A DNA stretch of 64,000 nt from UBA8522 sp049287565 (GCA_049287565.1 JBAQGA010000239.1:1-64000), one strand, 5' to 3'. Positions 33,442 through 42,800 are shown, counted from the first letter of the stretch. Notes: generated from the letters alone by a model not told the origin. Made by a program: numbers and translations.

Positions 33442-33495
33442 TGATAAAACAACCATGAAGGTTGACTAATTCGTGAGAGAAAAGGAGAAGTTACA

Positions 33496-34494
33496 GTGAA
33501 AAAAATCGCCGCCAGTGCTCTTGCTTTCGTCTTTGTTCTGGCAGGTCTGATGTCCTGCAGCAAGGCAACGGCTCCCAAGGCCGGCTCGGCCAAAGCCACG
33601 GATATGCTTTCCCTCCTCCCCGTTGATTCAAAGGGAGCGGTCGTTGTCGATGTCCATCGGATCATGCAGAACGAATTTGTCCAGAAATCGATCGCCGAGA
33701 ACGAGGACAAAGCCAAGTACGACGAATTTGTCCAGACCACGGGGATTGATCCGCAGCAGGACATTTTCTTTTTCGTCGGTGCCATGATGGGGGATATCGG
33801 ACAAAAGGAGCCGGACGGGGCTGGCCTGGTCAACCTGAGATACGATAAGGATAAGGTCCTGGCTTTAGTCCAGAAAGAGGGAGGCGAATTGGGCCAGGAA
33901 GAATACAGCGGCCTGACGGTCTATCGGACCGCTGCCGGCGAAGACAAGAAACCCATGAGCTTCGTCTTCATGGATGAGTCCAACATCCTCCTGGGCACGG
34001 ATGCTGCGGTCAGGAAGGTCATCGATGTCTACCAGAAAAAGGCCGACAATATCTGGAAGAACGAGAATATGTCCGCCCTGCTCAAGGGAATGAATACCGC
34101 CGCCATGGTCTGGGGAGGGTTCGCCATCCCCCCGGATGCCATGAAGCAGGCCTCTTCCCAGAACCCGATGCTGAGCGCTTTTTCCGACATCCGCTCTATC
34201 GTCCTCTCCTTCGACTACAAGGATAAGAACGTCCTCGCCGAGATCAAGGCGCTGAGCCCGGACGCGGCCAAGAACAAGCAGATGGGCGACGCCCTAAACG
34301 GGTTCAAGGCTCTGGGAGCCGGAGCCGCAGCCCAGGAGCCCCTCTGGGGCGAGCTTCTGAACAAGATCGAGATCAACTCTGCCGCCGACCACGTCAAGAT
34401 CGCCGCCACCCTGCCAGAGGAGTTGATCAGGAGTCTGGGCGAGAAAATGAAGCCGAAGAAGCCGGAAGCCGAGCTGGAAGAGAACGAGAACTAG
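33496..34494 (+). CDS. Putative lipoprotein of unknown function
   Basis: The product is 332 residues starting with GTG after AAGGAG. The N-terminus is a lipoprotein signal, with lipobox LMSC and Cys21 as lipidation site. The mature part is repetitive alpha/beta, with LLPVDSKGAVVVDVHRIM, then SFVFMDESNILLGTDAAVRKVIDVY. This pattern occurs in DUF3352-like periplasmic proteins. The C-terminus is highly charged. Its stop overlaps the convergent ABC permease gene by four bases. No enzymatic motif is seen. Confidence 0.7.
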   Translation: MKKIAASALAFVFVLAGLMSCSKATAPKAGSAKATDMLSLLPVDSKGAVVVDVHRIMQNEFVQKSIAENEDKAKYDEFVQTTGIDPQQDIFFFVGAMMGDIGQKEPDGAGLVNLRYDKDKVLALVQKEGGELGQEEYSGLTVYRTAAGEDKKPMSFVFMDESNILLGTDAAVRKVIDVYQKKADNIWKNENMSALLKGMNTAAMVWGGFAIPPDAMKQASSQNPMLSAFSDIRSIVLSFDYKDKNVLAEIKALSPDAAKNKQMGDALNGFKALGAGAAAQEPLWGELLNKIEINSAADHVKIAATLPEELIRSLGEKMKPKKPEAELEENEN

Positions 34495-35303
34495 TCGTCG
34501 AGAATATATTCCTTCTTCGTAAAGAAAAGGCAGGCCAGCGCCAGGAGCGCGGCCGTGATGAGGAATAGCATCAGGAGGGCGAGCCCCGGCTTGGTCGGCT
34601 CCAAGTGGAACGTCAGGATGGAAAAGCGTCCCGACGAGGTCGCCGGCAGGAACGATTTCAGGTAGTGGGCGATGGCCAGCCGCTGGGTCGAGCCCGGAAA
34701 ATATTGGATGACGTTCTCCCAGCCGAAACAGAACAGCAGTCCGAAGAAGATCGACCGCTTCAAAAAACTCCCGAAAAAGGTGAACAGAGCCCCGTAAGCC
34801 ATTACTCCCAGGATAAGAACTCCCAGATACCGGCCGAGGATTCGGTATATCGAGAGATCAAGGAGGCGGTCGAGGTTGAGGACAAAGAAGGAAAACACCA
34901 GGCCCAGGGTGACCATCCCGATCATCACGATCGTGTAGGCGGCATACTTGCCCAGCACGACGGCCGCCTTGGAGACGGGCCGGGTGACGAGATAGGGCAA
35001 GGTCTTCCCCTCCACTTCTTCCGAACAGACCGAAGTCCCGTAGAATAGCGCCAGGATAAGAATGATCAGCTGAAGGTAAAAGAGCATGATCAGGTTGTTG
35101 AAGAGATAGCCGTTCCCGCTTCCCGGTTTGCCGGAAAAGATCTGGTTGAACTTGATGACCAACGAGACGGCAACCGGCAGGAAGCTGAACAGGAAGAAAA
35201 ACCGGGTCCGCCGGGCCTTCCGTCCCTGCGGAAAAAAGACGGCAAAGACCCGCCCTGCGGAACGCAGCAACGAAAAAAGATTGGCGGCTGGGCTGGCGGT
35301 CAT
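34491..35303 (-). CDS. ABC-2 type transporter permease
   Basis: The product is 270 residues with six predicted membrane helices and the ABC-2 pattern SEEVEGKTLPYLVTRPVSKAAVVLGKYAAY. It ends the four-gene operon ATPase-permease-ATPase-permease (38011 to 34491) and directly follows its ATPase with one base between. It is probably the channel partner of the 35305-36231 ATPase. The transported substrate is unknown. Confidence 0.8.
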   Translation of the reverse strand: MTASPAANLFSLLRSAGRVFAVFFPQGRKARRTRFFFLFSFLPVAVSLVIKFNQIFSGKPGSGNGYLFNNLIMLFYLQLIILILALFYGTSVCSEEVEGKTLPYLVTRPVSKAAVVLGKYAAYTIVMIGMVTLGLVFSFFVLNLDRLLDLSIYRILGRYLGVLILGVMAYGALFTFFGSFLKRSIFFGLLFCFGWENVIQYFPGSTQRLAIAHYLKSFLPATSSGRFSILTFHLEPTKPGLALLMLFLITAALLALACLFFTKKEYILDD

Positions 35304-35304
35304 G

Positions 35305-36231
35305 TTATTTCCCCACGAGATAATCGAAGACGGCCTGGAGGTTGTCGTCGGGCGAGGTGATCTCCTCGACTTCCATCTTGGTCTTGACGAGCAGGCTCAG
35401 GAGCCGGGCAAAAAATTTATCCCGGTTGGTGGTCTCGACCAGGAGGGATCTCGCGTCCGGCCCGAAATACACTTTCAAGACGTTATCCTCGCCCAGGAAC
35501 TGAGCGGCCAGGCCCCGCGGGTCGGCGCACTTGATGGCCACCATGTGGGGATGCGTCTCGATGAGGTCCCGGATATAGTGGATGTCCCCCCGGGCAAAGA
35601 TTTTTCCCTGATGGATCAGGATGATGTTTCTGGTGAGGGCCTCGATCTCGGGGAGGACGTGGCTGGAAACGATCACCGTCTTGCCCTCCTCCTTGTATGT
35701 CTTGATCAGGCGAATGAGTTTCCGTTTCCCCAGCGGGTCCAGGCCGCTCATCGGTTCGTCCAGGATGATGATCTCCGGATCATGGGCGATGGCCTGGGCG
35801 AACTTGAGCCTCTGGCGCATTCCCCGGCTGTAGGCCCGGACCAGCCGGTCGCGATCGGTCGAGAGCTCGACGATTTCGAGCGTTTTCTCCGCCCGCGAAC
35901 GGACTTCGGCCGGCGCGAATCCGTGGAGCCTGAGAAGGCTGGTCAGGAAAACCCAGCCCGTCATGTCCTCGTAGAAGGAGTCGTGTTCGGGGCAAAACCC
36001 GATGCGGGAAAAAAGGGACGGGTTGTTCTGGACCTTCTGGCCGAGGATCCGGACGGTGCCGATGCTGGGCCGGATCTGTCCGGTGAGGAGCTTGAGAAAG
36101 GTCGATTTGCCGGCGCCGTTCGGCCCTAGGAGGCCGCTGATCCCGGGCTCGACCTCGATGGTGACATCGCTCAGCCCGAGGACGTTCCCGTACCATTTGG
36201 AAAGGCTGGAGGTCTGGATCACGGCCGTCAT
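35305..36231 (-). CDS. ABC transporter ATP-binding protein
   Basis: The product is 308 residues: Walker A GPNGAGKST, signature region YSRGMRQRLKFAQA, Walker B IIILDEPMSGLDP and switch His in VIVSSHVLPE. The signature departs from LSGGQ in the way usual for ABC-2 exporters. The C-terminal 80 residues are an extra domain of the multidrug/NatA type. It overlaps the upstream permease by four bases (ATGA), so coupled translation is likely. Confidence 0.85.
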   Translation of the reverse strand: MTAVIQTSSLSKWYGNVLGLSDVTIEVEPGISGLLGPNGAGKSTFLKLLTGQIRPSIGTVRILGQKVQNNPSLFSRIGFCPEHDSFYEDMTGWVFLTSLLRLHGFAPAEVRSRAEKTLEIVELSTDRDRLVRAYSRGMRQRLKFAQAIAHDPEIIILDEPMSGLDPLGKRKLIRLIKTYKEEGKTVIVSSHVLPEIEALTRNIILIHQGKIFARGDIHYIRDLIETHPHMVAIKCADPRGLAAQFLGEDNVLKVYFGPDARSLLVETTNRDKFFARLLSLLVKTKMEVEEITSPDDNLQAVFDYLVGK

Positions 36232-37103
36232 TTGGCGACCTCCACACCCCGGACTTTCTTGTTCAGAACAGCGGCTGCCGCCACTCCGACGGCCAGGAGG
36301 ATGAGGAACGACCAGTACCAGGGAACTGCGTACTCTGGCTTGAGTTTAAAGAACCAGGCTGCGACCTGCTGCAAGTTCGTTCTTATGGAAAGCAGGGCAT
36401 AGGCTGGATCCTTCTTGATGTTCTCGAAGAAGAACCTGAAGAGGATCTCGGAGAAGAAATAGATCGCAAAAATCAGGATGGAGACATATCTCCTGTTCTT
36501 GCTCAGCGAGGACAAGAGCAACGTATAGGAGCAGAAAAATCCGGTGACGAACAAGGAATAGCCGATGACCGAGAGCGGCAGCCAGGGATAGGTCATAAGG
36601 AGATGGAAGTTCCCGGCGAAAAGGAGCTTGAAGAGGATGAAGACCAGCCCGGGGACGAGCGTAATCAGGAGGAGGAAAAAGACAATGACGTTCGCCTTGC
36701 CGAGGAGGTAATCGCTCTTTCGGAGCGGACGGGCGAAATAGAGCTGGAGGGAATTGTGCTTAAGGTCGTCGGCGATCAATCCCGCCCCGCTGACCAACAG
36801 GATCATCACCATCATGAAGAGCATGCCGTTCCAGCTCAGGTAAACTTTAAAAAAGGCCGGATTGACCTCGAGGACCGCGCTTTCGCCGTTGATCATATAG
36901 CGGAAGTCCTCGATCCGCTCTGAAACATAGATGCCGACGAGAAACACAAACGCAAGCCCGAGAGCGCTGAACAGGATGAACTTGAAATACTTCCTCTTGA
37001 AGGCCAGCCGGATACCCAGCCAGGTGATCGGCCACCAGGGGAACCGCTTCTCTTTCAACTCCCCGTCCCAGTGCATGTAGCCTTTCTCTCGGATGGTCAT
37101 CAA
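36228..37103 (-). CDS. ABC-2 type transporter permease
   Basis: The product is 291 residues with six membrane helices. An N-terminal cytosolic segment (LKEKRFPWWPITWLGIRLAFKRKYFKF) leads into the first helix. LLVSGAGLIADDLKHNSLQLYFARPLRKSDYLLGK is the ABC-2 signature stretch. It lies between two ATPase genes with four-base overlaps on both sides. Its pair is probably the first ATPase (37100-38011). Confidence 0.8.
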   Translation of the reverse strand: MMTIREKGYMHWDGELKEKRFPWWPITWLGIRLAFKRKYFKFILFSALGLAFVFLVGIYVSERIEDFRYMINGESAVLEVNPAFFKVYLSWNGMLFMMVMILLVSGAGLIADDLKHNSLQLYFARPLRKSDYLLGKANVIVFFLLLITLVPGLVFILFKLLFAGNFHLLMTYPWLPLSVIGYSLFVTGFFCSYTLLLSSLSKNRRYVSILIFAIYFFSEILFRFFFENIKKDPAYALLSIRTNLQQVAAWFFKLKPEYAVPWYWSFLILLAVGVAAAAVLNKKVRGVEVAK

Positions 37104-38011
37104 TCCACTCCCACCGTCTGAGCAAAAAAATCTTCGAGCGAGGTCTGGCTTCGCACGAAATGGCGCACCTGGACCTTCACCTGCTCCGCGGCCGCCAGGA
37201 TCTCCCGCGCATCCATGTCCGCAGGCATGTAGACCTTCAGAAGCTTGTCGGCCGTTTCCTCGACGCGGCAGCCGAGCGCTTTGAGCCTGCCGCTGAATCC
37301 TTCCCCTTCTCCTTTTATCCGGACCTCGTAAAGGCGATAGTCAAGAGTCCTGAGCTCGCTCAGCTTTCCCTGCGCGGCCAATCGCCCCTTGTTCAGGATG
37401 ATCACATCAGAGCAGACGGACTCGATGTCCGAGAGGATGTGGGATGAGACAAGGACCTGGATCTCCTTTTTCGAAGAGATATCCCGGATGAGCTCGAGGA
37501 CCTCTTTCCGGCCCTGCGGATCGAGATTGCTGGTCGGCTCGTCGAGGAAGAGGAGCTTCGGATCGTGGACGATCGCCTGGGCCAGCTTGAGACGCTGTTT
37601 CATGCCGGCCGAATAGGACTCGAGAGGGCGGTAGCGCGACTCCCCGAGCCCGACATAAAAAAGGACGTCGTGAGTCCTCTTCATTGCTTCCTGACGGGGC
37701 ATTCCGGAAAGCTCGCCGAAATGGGCGGTGAAGGTCACGGCGTCCATGCCCGGTATCAGACAATCGTCTTCCGGCATGTAGCCGACATGGCGGCGGATGC
37801 GAGGCTGTTCCAGCCGGATGTCGTAGCCGAGGACCCGTCCTCGACCTTTCTGGGGAACTAGGAAACCGAGAAGGATGCGGAGGAGCGTGCTTTTACCGGC
37901 CCCGTTCGGGCCGAGCAGGCCGACCGCTCCTTCCGCCATTCTCAGCGTAATTCCATCCAGGGCCTTGCTGCGGCCGTACGAGAACTGAAGGTCGGAGACC
38001 TCGACGATCAT
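37100..38011 (-). CDS. ABC transporter ATP-binding protein
   Basis: The product is 303 residues: Walker A GPNGAGKSTLLRILLG, Q-loop region VGYMPEDDCLIPGM, signature YSAGMKQRLKLAQA, Walker B LLFLDEPTSNLDP and switch His in VLVSSHILSD. A C-terminal regulatory extension is present. It is the first gene of the operon. A possible promoter (TTGAAC, 19 bases, TATGAT) is visible upstream but the spacing is poor. Confidence 0.85.
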   Translation of the reverse strand: MIVEVSDLQFSYGRSKALDGITLRMAEGAVGLLGPNGAGKSTLLRILLGFLVPQKGRGRVLGYDIRLEQPRIRRHVGYMPEDDCLIPGMDAVTFTAHFGELSGMPRQEAMKRTHDVLFYVGLGESRYRPLESYSAGMKQRLKLAQAIVHDPKLLFLDEPTSNLDPQGRKEVLELIRDISSKKEIQVLVSSHILSDIESVCSDVIILNKGRLAAQGKLSELRTLDYRLYEVRIKGEGEGFSGRLKALGCRVEETADKLLKVYMPADMDAREILAAAEQVKVQVRHFVRSQTSLEDFFAQTVGVD

Positions 38012-38097
38012 CTTCTTTTCCGGTGAGACAACGCACGCCTCTCCCTTATATCATACGTGGAGTGCCCGGCGGAAGTTCAACCCGAGTGTCCTCCGGA

Positions 38098-39696
38098 TCA
38101 GCCGGAGACGCGGCTGCCTACTCCCTGAACGAGGGCCCGATAGGCCTTCTCCACGCGGTCCCAGTTGTCCTCCCGGTCAAGGGACCAGTGGCGGCCCATG
38201 ACCGTGACCATTTCCCCCAGACCCAGCTTCCGGCCCATCTCTTCGACCTTTTCTACGTAGATCGCGCCGCTTTCGGGCTTCTCTCCCCGGCGGCCGATGA
38301 ACCCGTGGATATAGACTTCCTCCAGGCCCTGCTCTTTGGTCAGACGCATCAGGGCAAAAAGATGTCTCAGAGTACCGTGCGAGCTGTAATGCGAGACGAT
38401 GCCCATGAGGTGGAGAGGTCTCTTTGCGACCTTGGCTTCTTCTATCGCCCAGAGGAAAGCCTGATTGCGGAAGAAGCTGCCGTCTTCGACCGCTCGGTCG
38501 ATTTTGACGCGGTCCAAAGAGACGCGCCGGCCGGCCCCGAGATGAAGGTGCCCGGCCTCGGAGTTGCCGACGGCATGAGCGGGCATCCCGACCGCTTCCC
38601 CGGAAGCCTGGAGAACCGCGTGCGGAAACTCCGACCAAAAAGCGTCGAAATGCGGCGTCCGCGCTTCCCGGATGATATTGCCGAAAGCTTCGTCCCGGTG
38701 TCCCCAGCCATCCAGGATAAGCAGGACGACTCTGGGCGTTGGAACCAGCGGACGGGGCCGGAGGATGAGGCTTTGACCCGTCATCTCGACCGGGCGGGGC
38801 AGACCGAGCAGGTCCAGCACGGTCGGAGCGACGTCGGCCAACTCTCCCTCCGCTCTCAAAGTGGGCTTCTCCCATCCTTTCCTGAAATCAGCCAGAATAA
38901 ACGGTGCCGGATTCCTGGTGTGCCCGGTATTGATGGTTCCGTCGGGATAGAGCCACTCCTCAACGGTGCCGTGGTCAGATGTCACGATCAGAGTCACGGC
39001 TTGGCGGCGGCATTCTGAGGCGATCACCCCCAGAGCCACATCCGTCTCCTCAACCGCTCTCAGGACGGCCGGGCGGTCTTCGATATGACCGATCACATCG
39101 ACGTTGGCCAGGTTGGCGATGACCACGGGATAGGCGGGGTCCTGGATCTTTGAAAGGACCTCTCGGGCCACCGCAGCAGCGCTCATCTCCGGCGTCTGGA
39201 CATAGGACGAAACACCCTGAGGCGAGGGAACGATGAACCTTTCCTCTCCAGGAAAGATATCATCCCGTTTCCCGTTCAGGAAATGGCCGATATGAACGGC
39301 CTTTTCGGATTCGGCCACCTTGGCCAGGCGAAGCCCGGCGCGGCAAATGACCTCGACGAGGGTGTTGCGGAGCCTATCCTCGGCCGGGAAGGCGACCCGC
39401 ACATCGAGAGATGGATCGTAGGTGATCATGGTGACGAAATGAAGCCGGCGGGCCTTTTTGCGCCCGAAATGAGGGAAATCCCTCTCGATCAGGCTCCGGG
39501 TCAGCTCGACCTCACGCTCTCCCCTGATATCATAAAAAATGACGCTGTCGCCGTCGCCGATTCGTCCCCGGGGGCGGCCGGAAGTGTCGACTTTGATGAT
39601 CGGCTCCAGGGCCTCGTCCTCCTGCCCCAGCTTGTAGGCTTCTCTGATGGCGCCGGCAAGAGTTATTCTCCGGAACGGCGTCGATTTGTCCTTCAT
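38098..39696 (-). CDS. Circularly permuted cofactor-independent phosphoglycerate mutase-like protein
   Basis: The product is 532 residues of the alkaline-phosphatase superfamily, with its two halves in reverse order compared with GpmI. Residues 1-310 match the C-terminal part of GpmI: DGDSVIFYDIRGER (Arg58, Arg61), AESEKAVH (Lys132), NVDVIGH (Asp200, His204), SDHGTVEE (Asp241, His242) and INTGHTRNP (His259). Residues 322-532 match the N-terminal part: VVLLILDGWG (Asp329), VGNSEAGHLHLGAGR (Ser379, the phospho-serine), GRHWSLDRE and NWDRVEKAYRALVQG. Metal and serine sites are kept. The usual GRD is RRG and SDGGVHSH is SHYSSHGT, so substrate binding may differ. AGGAC precedes the ATG, and a strong promoter lies at 39720-39748. 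Confidence 0.85.
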   Translation of the reverse strand: MKDKSTPFRRITLAGAIREAYKLGQEDEALEPIIKVDTSGRPRGRIGDGDSVIFYDIRGEREVELTRSLIERDFPHFGRKKARRLHFVTMITYDPSLDVRVAFPAEDRLRNTLVEVICRAGLRLAKVAESEKAVHIGHFLNGKRDDIFPGEERFIVPSPQGVSSYVQTPEMSAAAVAREVLSKIQDPAYPVVIANLANVDVIGHIEDRPAVLRAVEETDVALGVIASECRRQAVTLIVTSDHGTVEEWLYPDGTINTGHTRNPAPFILADFRKGWEKPTLRAEGELADVAPTVLDLLGLPRPVEMTGQSLILRPRPLVPTPRVVLLILDGWGHRDEAFGNIIREARTPHFDAFWSEFPHAVLQASGEAVGMPAHAVGNSEAGHLHLGAGRRVSLDRVKIDRAVEDGSFFRNQAFLWAIEEAKVAKRPLHLMGIVSHYSSHGTLRHLFALMRLTKEQGLEEVYIHGFIGRRGEKPESGAIYVEKVEEMGRKLGLGEMVTVMGRHWSLDREDNWDRVEKAYRALVQGVGSRVSG

Positions 39697-39719
39697 AATG
39701 CGTCCTGAAATGAAGCCAT

Positions 39720-39748
39720 ACTATAGGAGGAGCAGCACTGGATGTCAA
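39720..39748 (-). promoter_or_regulatory. Strong promoter of the permuted phosphoglycerate mutase gene
   Basis: On the minus strand a perfect TTGACA (39743-39748), 17 bases, TATAGT (39720-39725), 23 bases before the start codon. Confidence 0.6.
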
Positions 39749-39983
39749 CTTGGCGCGATCACGAAGGCTTAGCTCTCCCGAGGCGTTTTCTCGAGATGAG
39801 CAGCCCCTATTATTTTGACCCAGGCGAAGGGCTTGGATGAGGAAGTCCGTTAACGACTAAGCGGAGGGTTTGGGGCAGTGGCATCGAAACCGTGCCCGCT
39901 CTCTCCTCATACGGATTTCTCCAGCCACTGCCCCTCACCTCATAAAAAAACAAAGCAAGCATATTCTCTCAAACAAGGCGAGA

Positions 39984-40105
39984 GGTATAGGCGCAGAAGG
40001 TCATCCGGAGGCGAGCGGGCAGGGATCCTCGAAGCGGAGAGCGAGCCGAGGAAATAAGCGAATTTATCTCGCCGGGGGAAATTCGCGGGCCTTCGGGCCT
40101 ATACC
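39984..40105. repeat. Structured element with terminal inverted repeat (MITE/REP-like or small RNA)
   Basis: GGTATAGGC (39984-39992) pairs with GCCTATACC (40097-40105), enclosing further hairpins. GCGAATTT (40058-40065) pairs with AAATTCGC (40079-40086), and GGCC-TTCG-GGCC, a classic stable tetraloop hairpin, follows at about 40088-40099. It sits in a 473-base gap (39697-40169) that holds no gene apart from the mutase promoter. No second copy was noticed in the window. Confidence 0.5.
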
Positions 40106-40169
40106 CCGAGCCTCAACGGCGTTAAGAACCTGAGCGGAAGCGCTGACATTCCCAAGTTGTCTCTCATCA

Positions 40170-41060
40170 TCATTCCGGAAGACTGAGTTCCAGCAAGGCC
40201 TGAGGATCGACCCGGCTGCCCAGGATCCTTACCGCCCAGTGGAGATGCGGGCCGGTCGAGCGGCCGGTGCTCCCGGCCAGCGCGAGGATATCGCCCTTCT
40301 TGACGTCTTGGCCCCTGCTCACCTTGAGCCGCGAAAAATGGCAGTAGATGCTGAATACCCCCAGGCCGTGGTCGAGGATAACCGTTTTTCCGGAAAAATA
40401 AAGATCCCGGGCCAAGACGACCCGGCCGGAGTTGGACGCCCGCACCGGCGAACCGAAGGGGGCCGCGATATCGAGGCCCGAATGAGAAGAGCGGGGGACC
40501 CCGTTGTAGATCCTCCTCTCGCCGAAATTGCCGGCGTTCTCGCCGGGATGAGGCCACTCGAAAGCGCCTTCTCCGAGCCACGTCTCGGTGATCACGCTGT
40601 AGACCATCTGGAGAAGCTCGGACTCCCAGCGGATGCGCTCCTCGACCTCGGGAGGCGGGGTGACGAATTCCTGTTTAACCCGGAGCTTCTTAACGGGGAA
40701 TTCGCGATCCCCTACCAACAGGCGGTGTCTCAGCTCTTCGACCCGGCCGTCCCGGAGGAAAACGGTTATCTTGAGGTCATGCGATCCCGGTTTGAGGCCC
40801 AGATCAAGACCGATCAAGGCGAACGCTTCGCTTCCCTCTTGCCCCATCCTCAATTCGTAAACGGCGTCCCCGAAACCGATGACGACCCTCTTGGCCCCGG
40901 ACGCTTGAACCAGCCTGGCCAGGAGAATCCGGCCCGGTTCAAGAGAGGGCGCGATGAGCTCGACCTCGATGCCGCAGGCGAACCGGACGACCGCGTTATC
41001 TGCGCCGCTGGAGGGGATCAGCATCAAGAGGAATAGAACCTGAGGGAAAACCCTTTTCAT
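40170..41060 (-). CDS. Secreted M23-family metallopeptidase
   Basis: The product is 296 residues. MKRVFPQVLFLLMLIPSSG is a signal peptide. A beta-rich middle domain is followed by an LytM/M23 domain: HSGLDIAAPFGSPVRA holds the first zinc His and Asp, and GPHLHWAVRI the HxH motif. The spacer ILDHGLGVFSIYCHFSRL is also typical. It should cut peptidoglycan cross-links in the periplasm. The ATG at 41060 has AAGG inside the end of the upstream gene, four bases away. It is the last gene of the waaA operon. Confidence 0.85.
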   Translation of the reverse strand: MKRVFPQVLFLLMLIPSSGADNAVVRFACGIEVELIAPSLEPGRILLARLVQASGAKRVVIGFGDAVYELRMGQEGSEAFALIGLDLGLKPGSHDLKITVFLRDGRVEELRHRLLVGDREFPVKKLRVKQEFVTPPPEVEERIRWESELLQMVYSVITETWLGEGAFEWPHPGENAGNFGERRIYNGVPRSSHSGLDIAAPFGSPVRASNSGRVVLARDLYFSGKTVILDHGLGVFSIYCHFSRLKVSRGQDVKKGDILALAGSTGRSTGPHLHWAVRILGSRVDPQALLELSLPE

Positions 41061-41064
41061 GCCG

Positions 41065-42762
41065 CTAGACCTTTTTTCTGAGGACCCGGCCGGGAAGTAG
41101 GCCCGTATGTTCCCCACCTTCAATTACGACCTGTCCGTTGACGATCACATATTCGATGCCAACCGGATATTGGTGAGGCTCGACCCAAGTGGCTCGGTCG
41201 GCGATCCTTTCCGGATCGAAGATCACCAGGTCGGCAAAAGCGCCGGGTCTGATGACACCTCTTCTCTCAAACCCGAACCGGGAGGCCGGGACGGACGTCA
41301 TCTTCCTGATCATCTCCTCGGCCGGCACGATTTTCTCCTCCCGGACATACTTCCCGAGAATGCGCGGGAAGGTGCCGTAGTTCCGGGGATGAGGGCGGCT
41401 TCGGCTCAGGATCCCGTAGGGAGCGACCGCCGAGCCGTCGCAGCCGACACCGACCAGCGGATGGGCCAGGACTTTTTTCAGGTTGTTCTCAGCCATCATG
41501 AAGGCGATCATCCCGACCATCGCTTTTTCCTCAATGAGCAAATCCCTCATGAAATCATAGGGCTTTTTCCCCGCTTGGCCGGCCGCCTCGAGGACTGTCT
41601 TTCCCTGAAGATGTCGCTTCTTCTCCGAGGGAATCGAAGACAACAGGATCTTATCCCAGGAACCGATCTTCTCTTCCTGGGAGGCGAGATGAGCCCGCAG
41701 CCTGGAATCGAGCGCCGGGTCCTGGAGGCGGCGAATGAAGTCGTCCGTCGTCCCTTCTTTGGACCACATCGGGAAATAAAGGCTGAGACCTGTCGACCCC
41801 GCGATATAGGGATAGCGGTCGCAAAAAATGTCAACGCCATCCTCTTTTGCCTGTTCGATCTTGGCCAGCGCGGGGCCCAGCTTTGCCCAATTCCGGGGAT
41901 AGGCCGCCTTGAAGTGGGAGATCTGAAGCCGGATGCCGGAGAGACGCGCCGTTTCGATCGCCTCTTCGAGCGACTCGAGGAGGCCGTCACCTTCATCCCG
42001 CATGTGAGTCGCGTAGACACCGCCTGTGGCGGCCGCGCCCCGGCATAGCTCGACGATCTCGTCAGCTCCGGCAAAGCTCCCGGGCGCGTATTCGAGACCG
42101 GTCGACATCCCGAAGGCGCCAGCTCGAATACATTCTTCGACCAGCTGCACCATTCGCTTCAGTTCTTCGGGCGTCGGGGGACGGTCCCCGAAACCCATGA
42201 CCGCGCCCCGGATCGACCCGTGACCGACAAGAGTGGCATAGTTCATAGCGATCCCGCTGGTCTCAAGGCGGGCGAAGAACCCGGTCAGGTTTTTCCAATC
42301 GAGGTCGATTTCATAGAATGCCTTGATATTCTCTTTTTCCTCGTCGAAGGTCACTTCCGCGATCGGGAAGGGCGAACTGCCGCATTGGCCGCTGACGACG
42401 AGGGTGATCCCCTGATGGACCAGGCTTTCCGCCCGGGGATTAACGAGCAGGCTGATATCGGAATGATCATGAACATCGATGAACCCGGCCGAAACGGCCA
42501 GGCCTTGCGCATCGATGACCCCCCGTGCCTGGCTGGCCTTCACCCGCCCGATCTTTCTGATCAAATCGCCCGCGACCGCGATGTCGGCCCGGACCGGTGG
42601 GCCGCCCAGTCCGTCGTAAACCAGGCCGTTCTTGACGACCCAATCGAATTGTTTCTTAGAAAAACACCCTTGAAGCAAAGGACCGCAGCCCGTCAGTCCG
42701 GCGACGGCTGCCGCCTTGGCCGTCTGCTTCAAAAAAACCCGTCTCGGTAGAGGTTTGTCCAT
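41065..42762 (-). CDS. Exported D-aminoacylase-like amidohydrolase
   Basis: The product is 565 residues. The N-terminus is a twin-arginine signal (LPRRVFLKQ) with lipobox LTGC, Cys26, so it is probably a Tat lipoprotein. The metal-dependent amidohydrolase barrel has SAGFIDVHDHSDI, SGQCGSSPFP, STGLEYAPG, ATHMRDEGDGL, ISHFKAA and GCDGSAV; this set matches N-acyl-D-amino-acid deacylases. It may release D-amino acids, perhaps from peptidoglycan, given the M23 peptidase next to it. AGGAG precedes the ATG at 42762. Confidence 0.87.
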   Translation of the reverse strand: MDKPLPRRVFLKQTAKAAAVAGLTGCGPLLQGCFSKKQFDWVVKNGLVYDGLGGPPVRADIAVAGDLIRKIGRVKASQARGVIDAQGLAVSAGFIDVHDHSDISLLVNPRAESLVHQGITLVVSGQCGSSPFPIAEVTFDEEKENIKAFYEIDLDWKNLTGFFARLETSGIAMNYATLVGHGSIRGAVMGFGDRPPTPEELKRMVQLVEECIRAGAFGMSTGLEYAPGSFAGADEIVELCRGAAATGGVYATHMRDEGDGLLESLEEAIETARLSGIRLQISHFKAAYPRNWAKLGPALAKIEQAKEDGVDIFCDRYPYIAGSTGLSLYFPMWSKEGTTDDFIRRLQDPALDSRLRAHLASQEEKIGSWDKILLSSIPSEKKRHLQGKTVLEAAGQAGKKPYDFMRDLLIEEKAMVGMIAFMMAENNLKKVLAHPLVGVGCDGSAVAPYGILSRSRPHPRNYGTFPRILGKYVREEKIVPAEEMIRKMTSVPASRFGFERRGVIRPGAFADLVIFDPERIADRATWVEPHQYPVGIEYVIVNGQVVIEGGEHTGLLPGRVLRKKV

Positions 42763-42800
42763 GCTGTGTCTCCTCGTCATCCGCTGGAGGCGTCTATTCT

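Noticed and set aside
34491..38011. ABC signature motifs YSRGMRQ and YSAGMKQ as evidence of inactive ATPases
   Set aside because: This variation is normal in ABC-2 exporter ATPases; Walker A, Walker B and switch His are intact.
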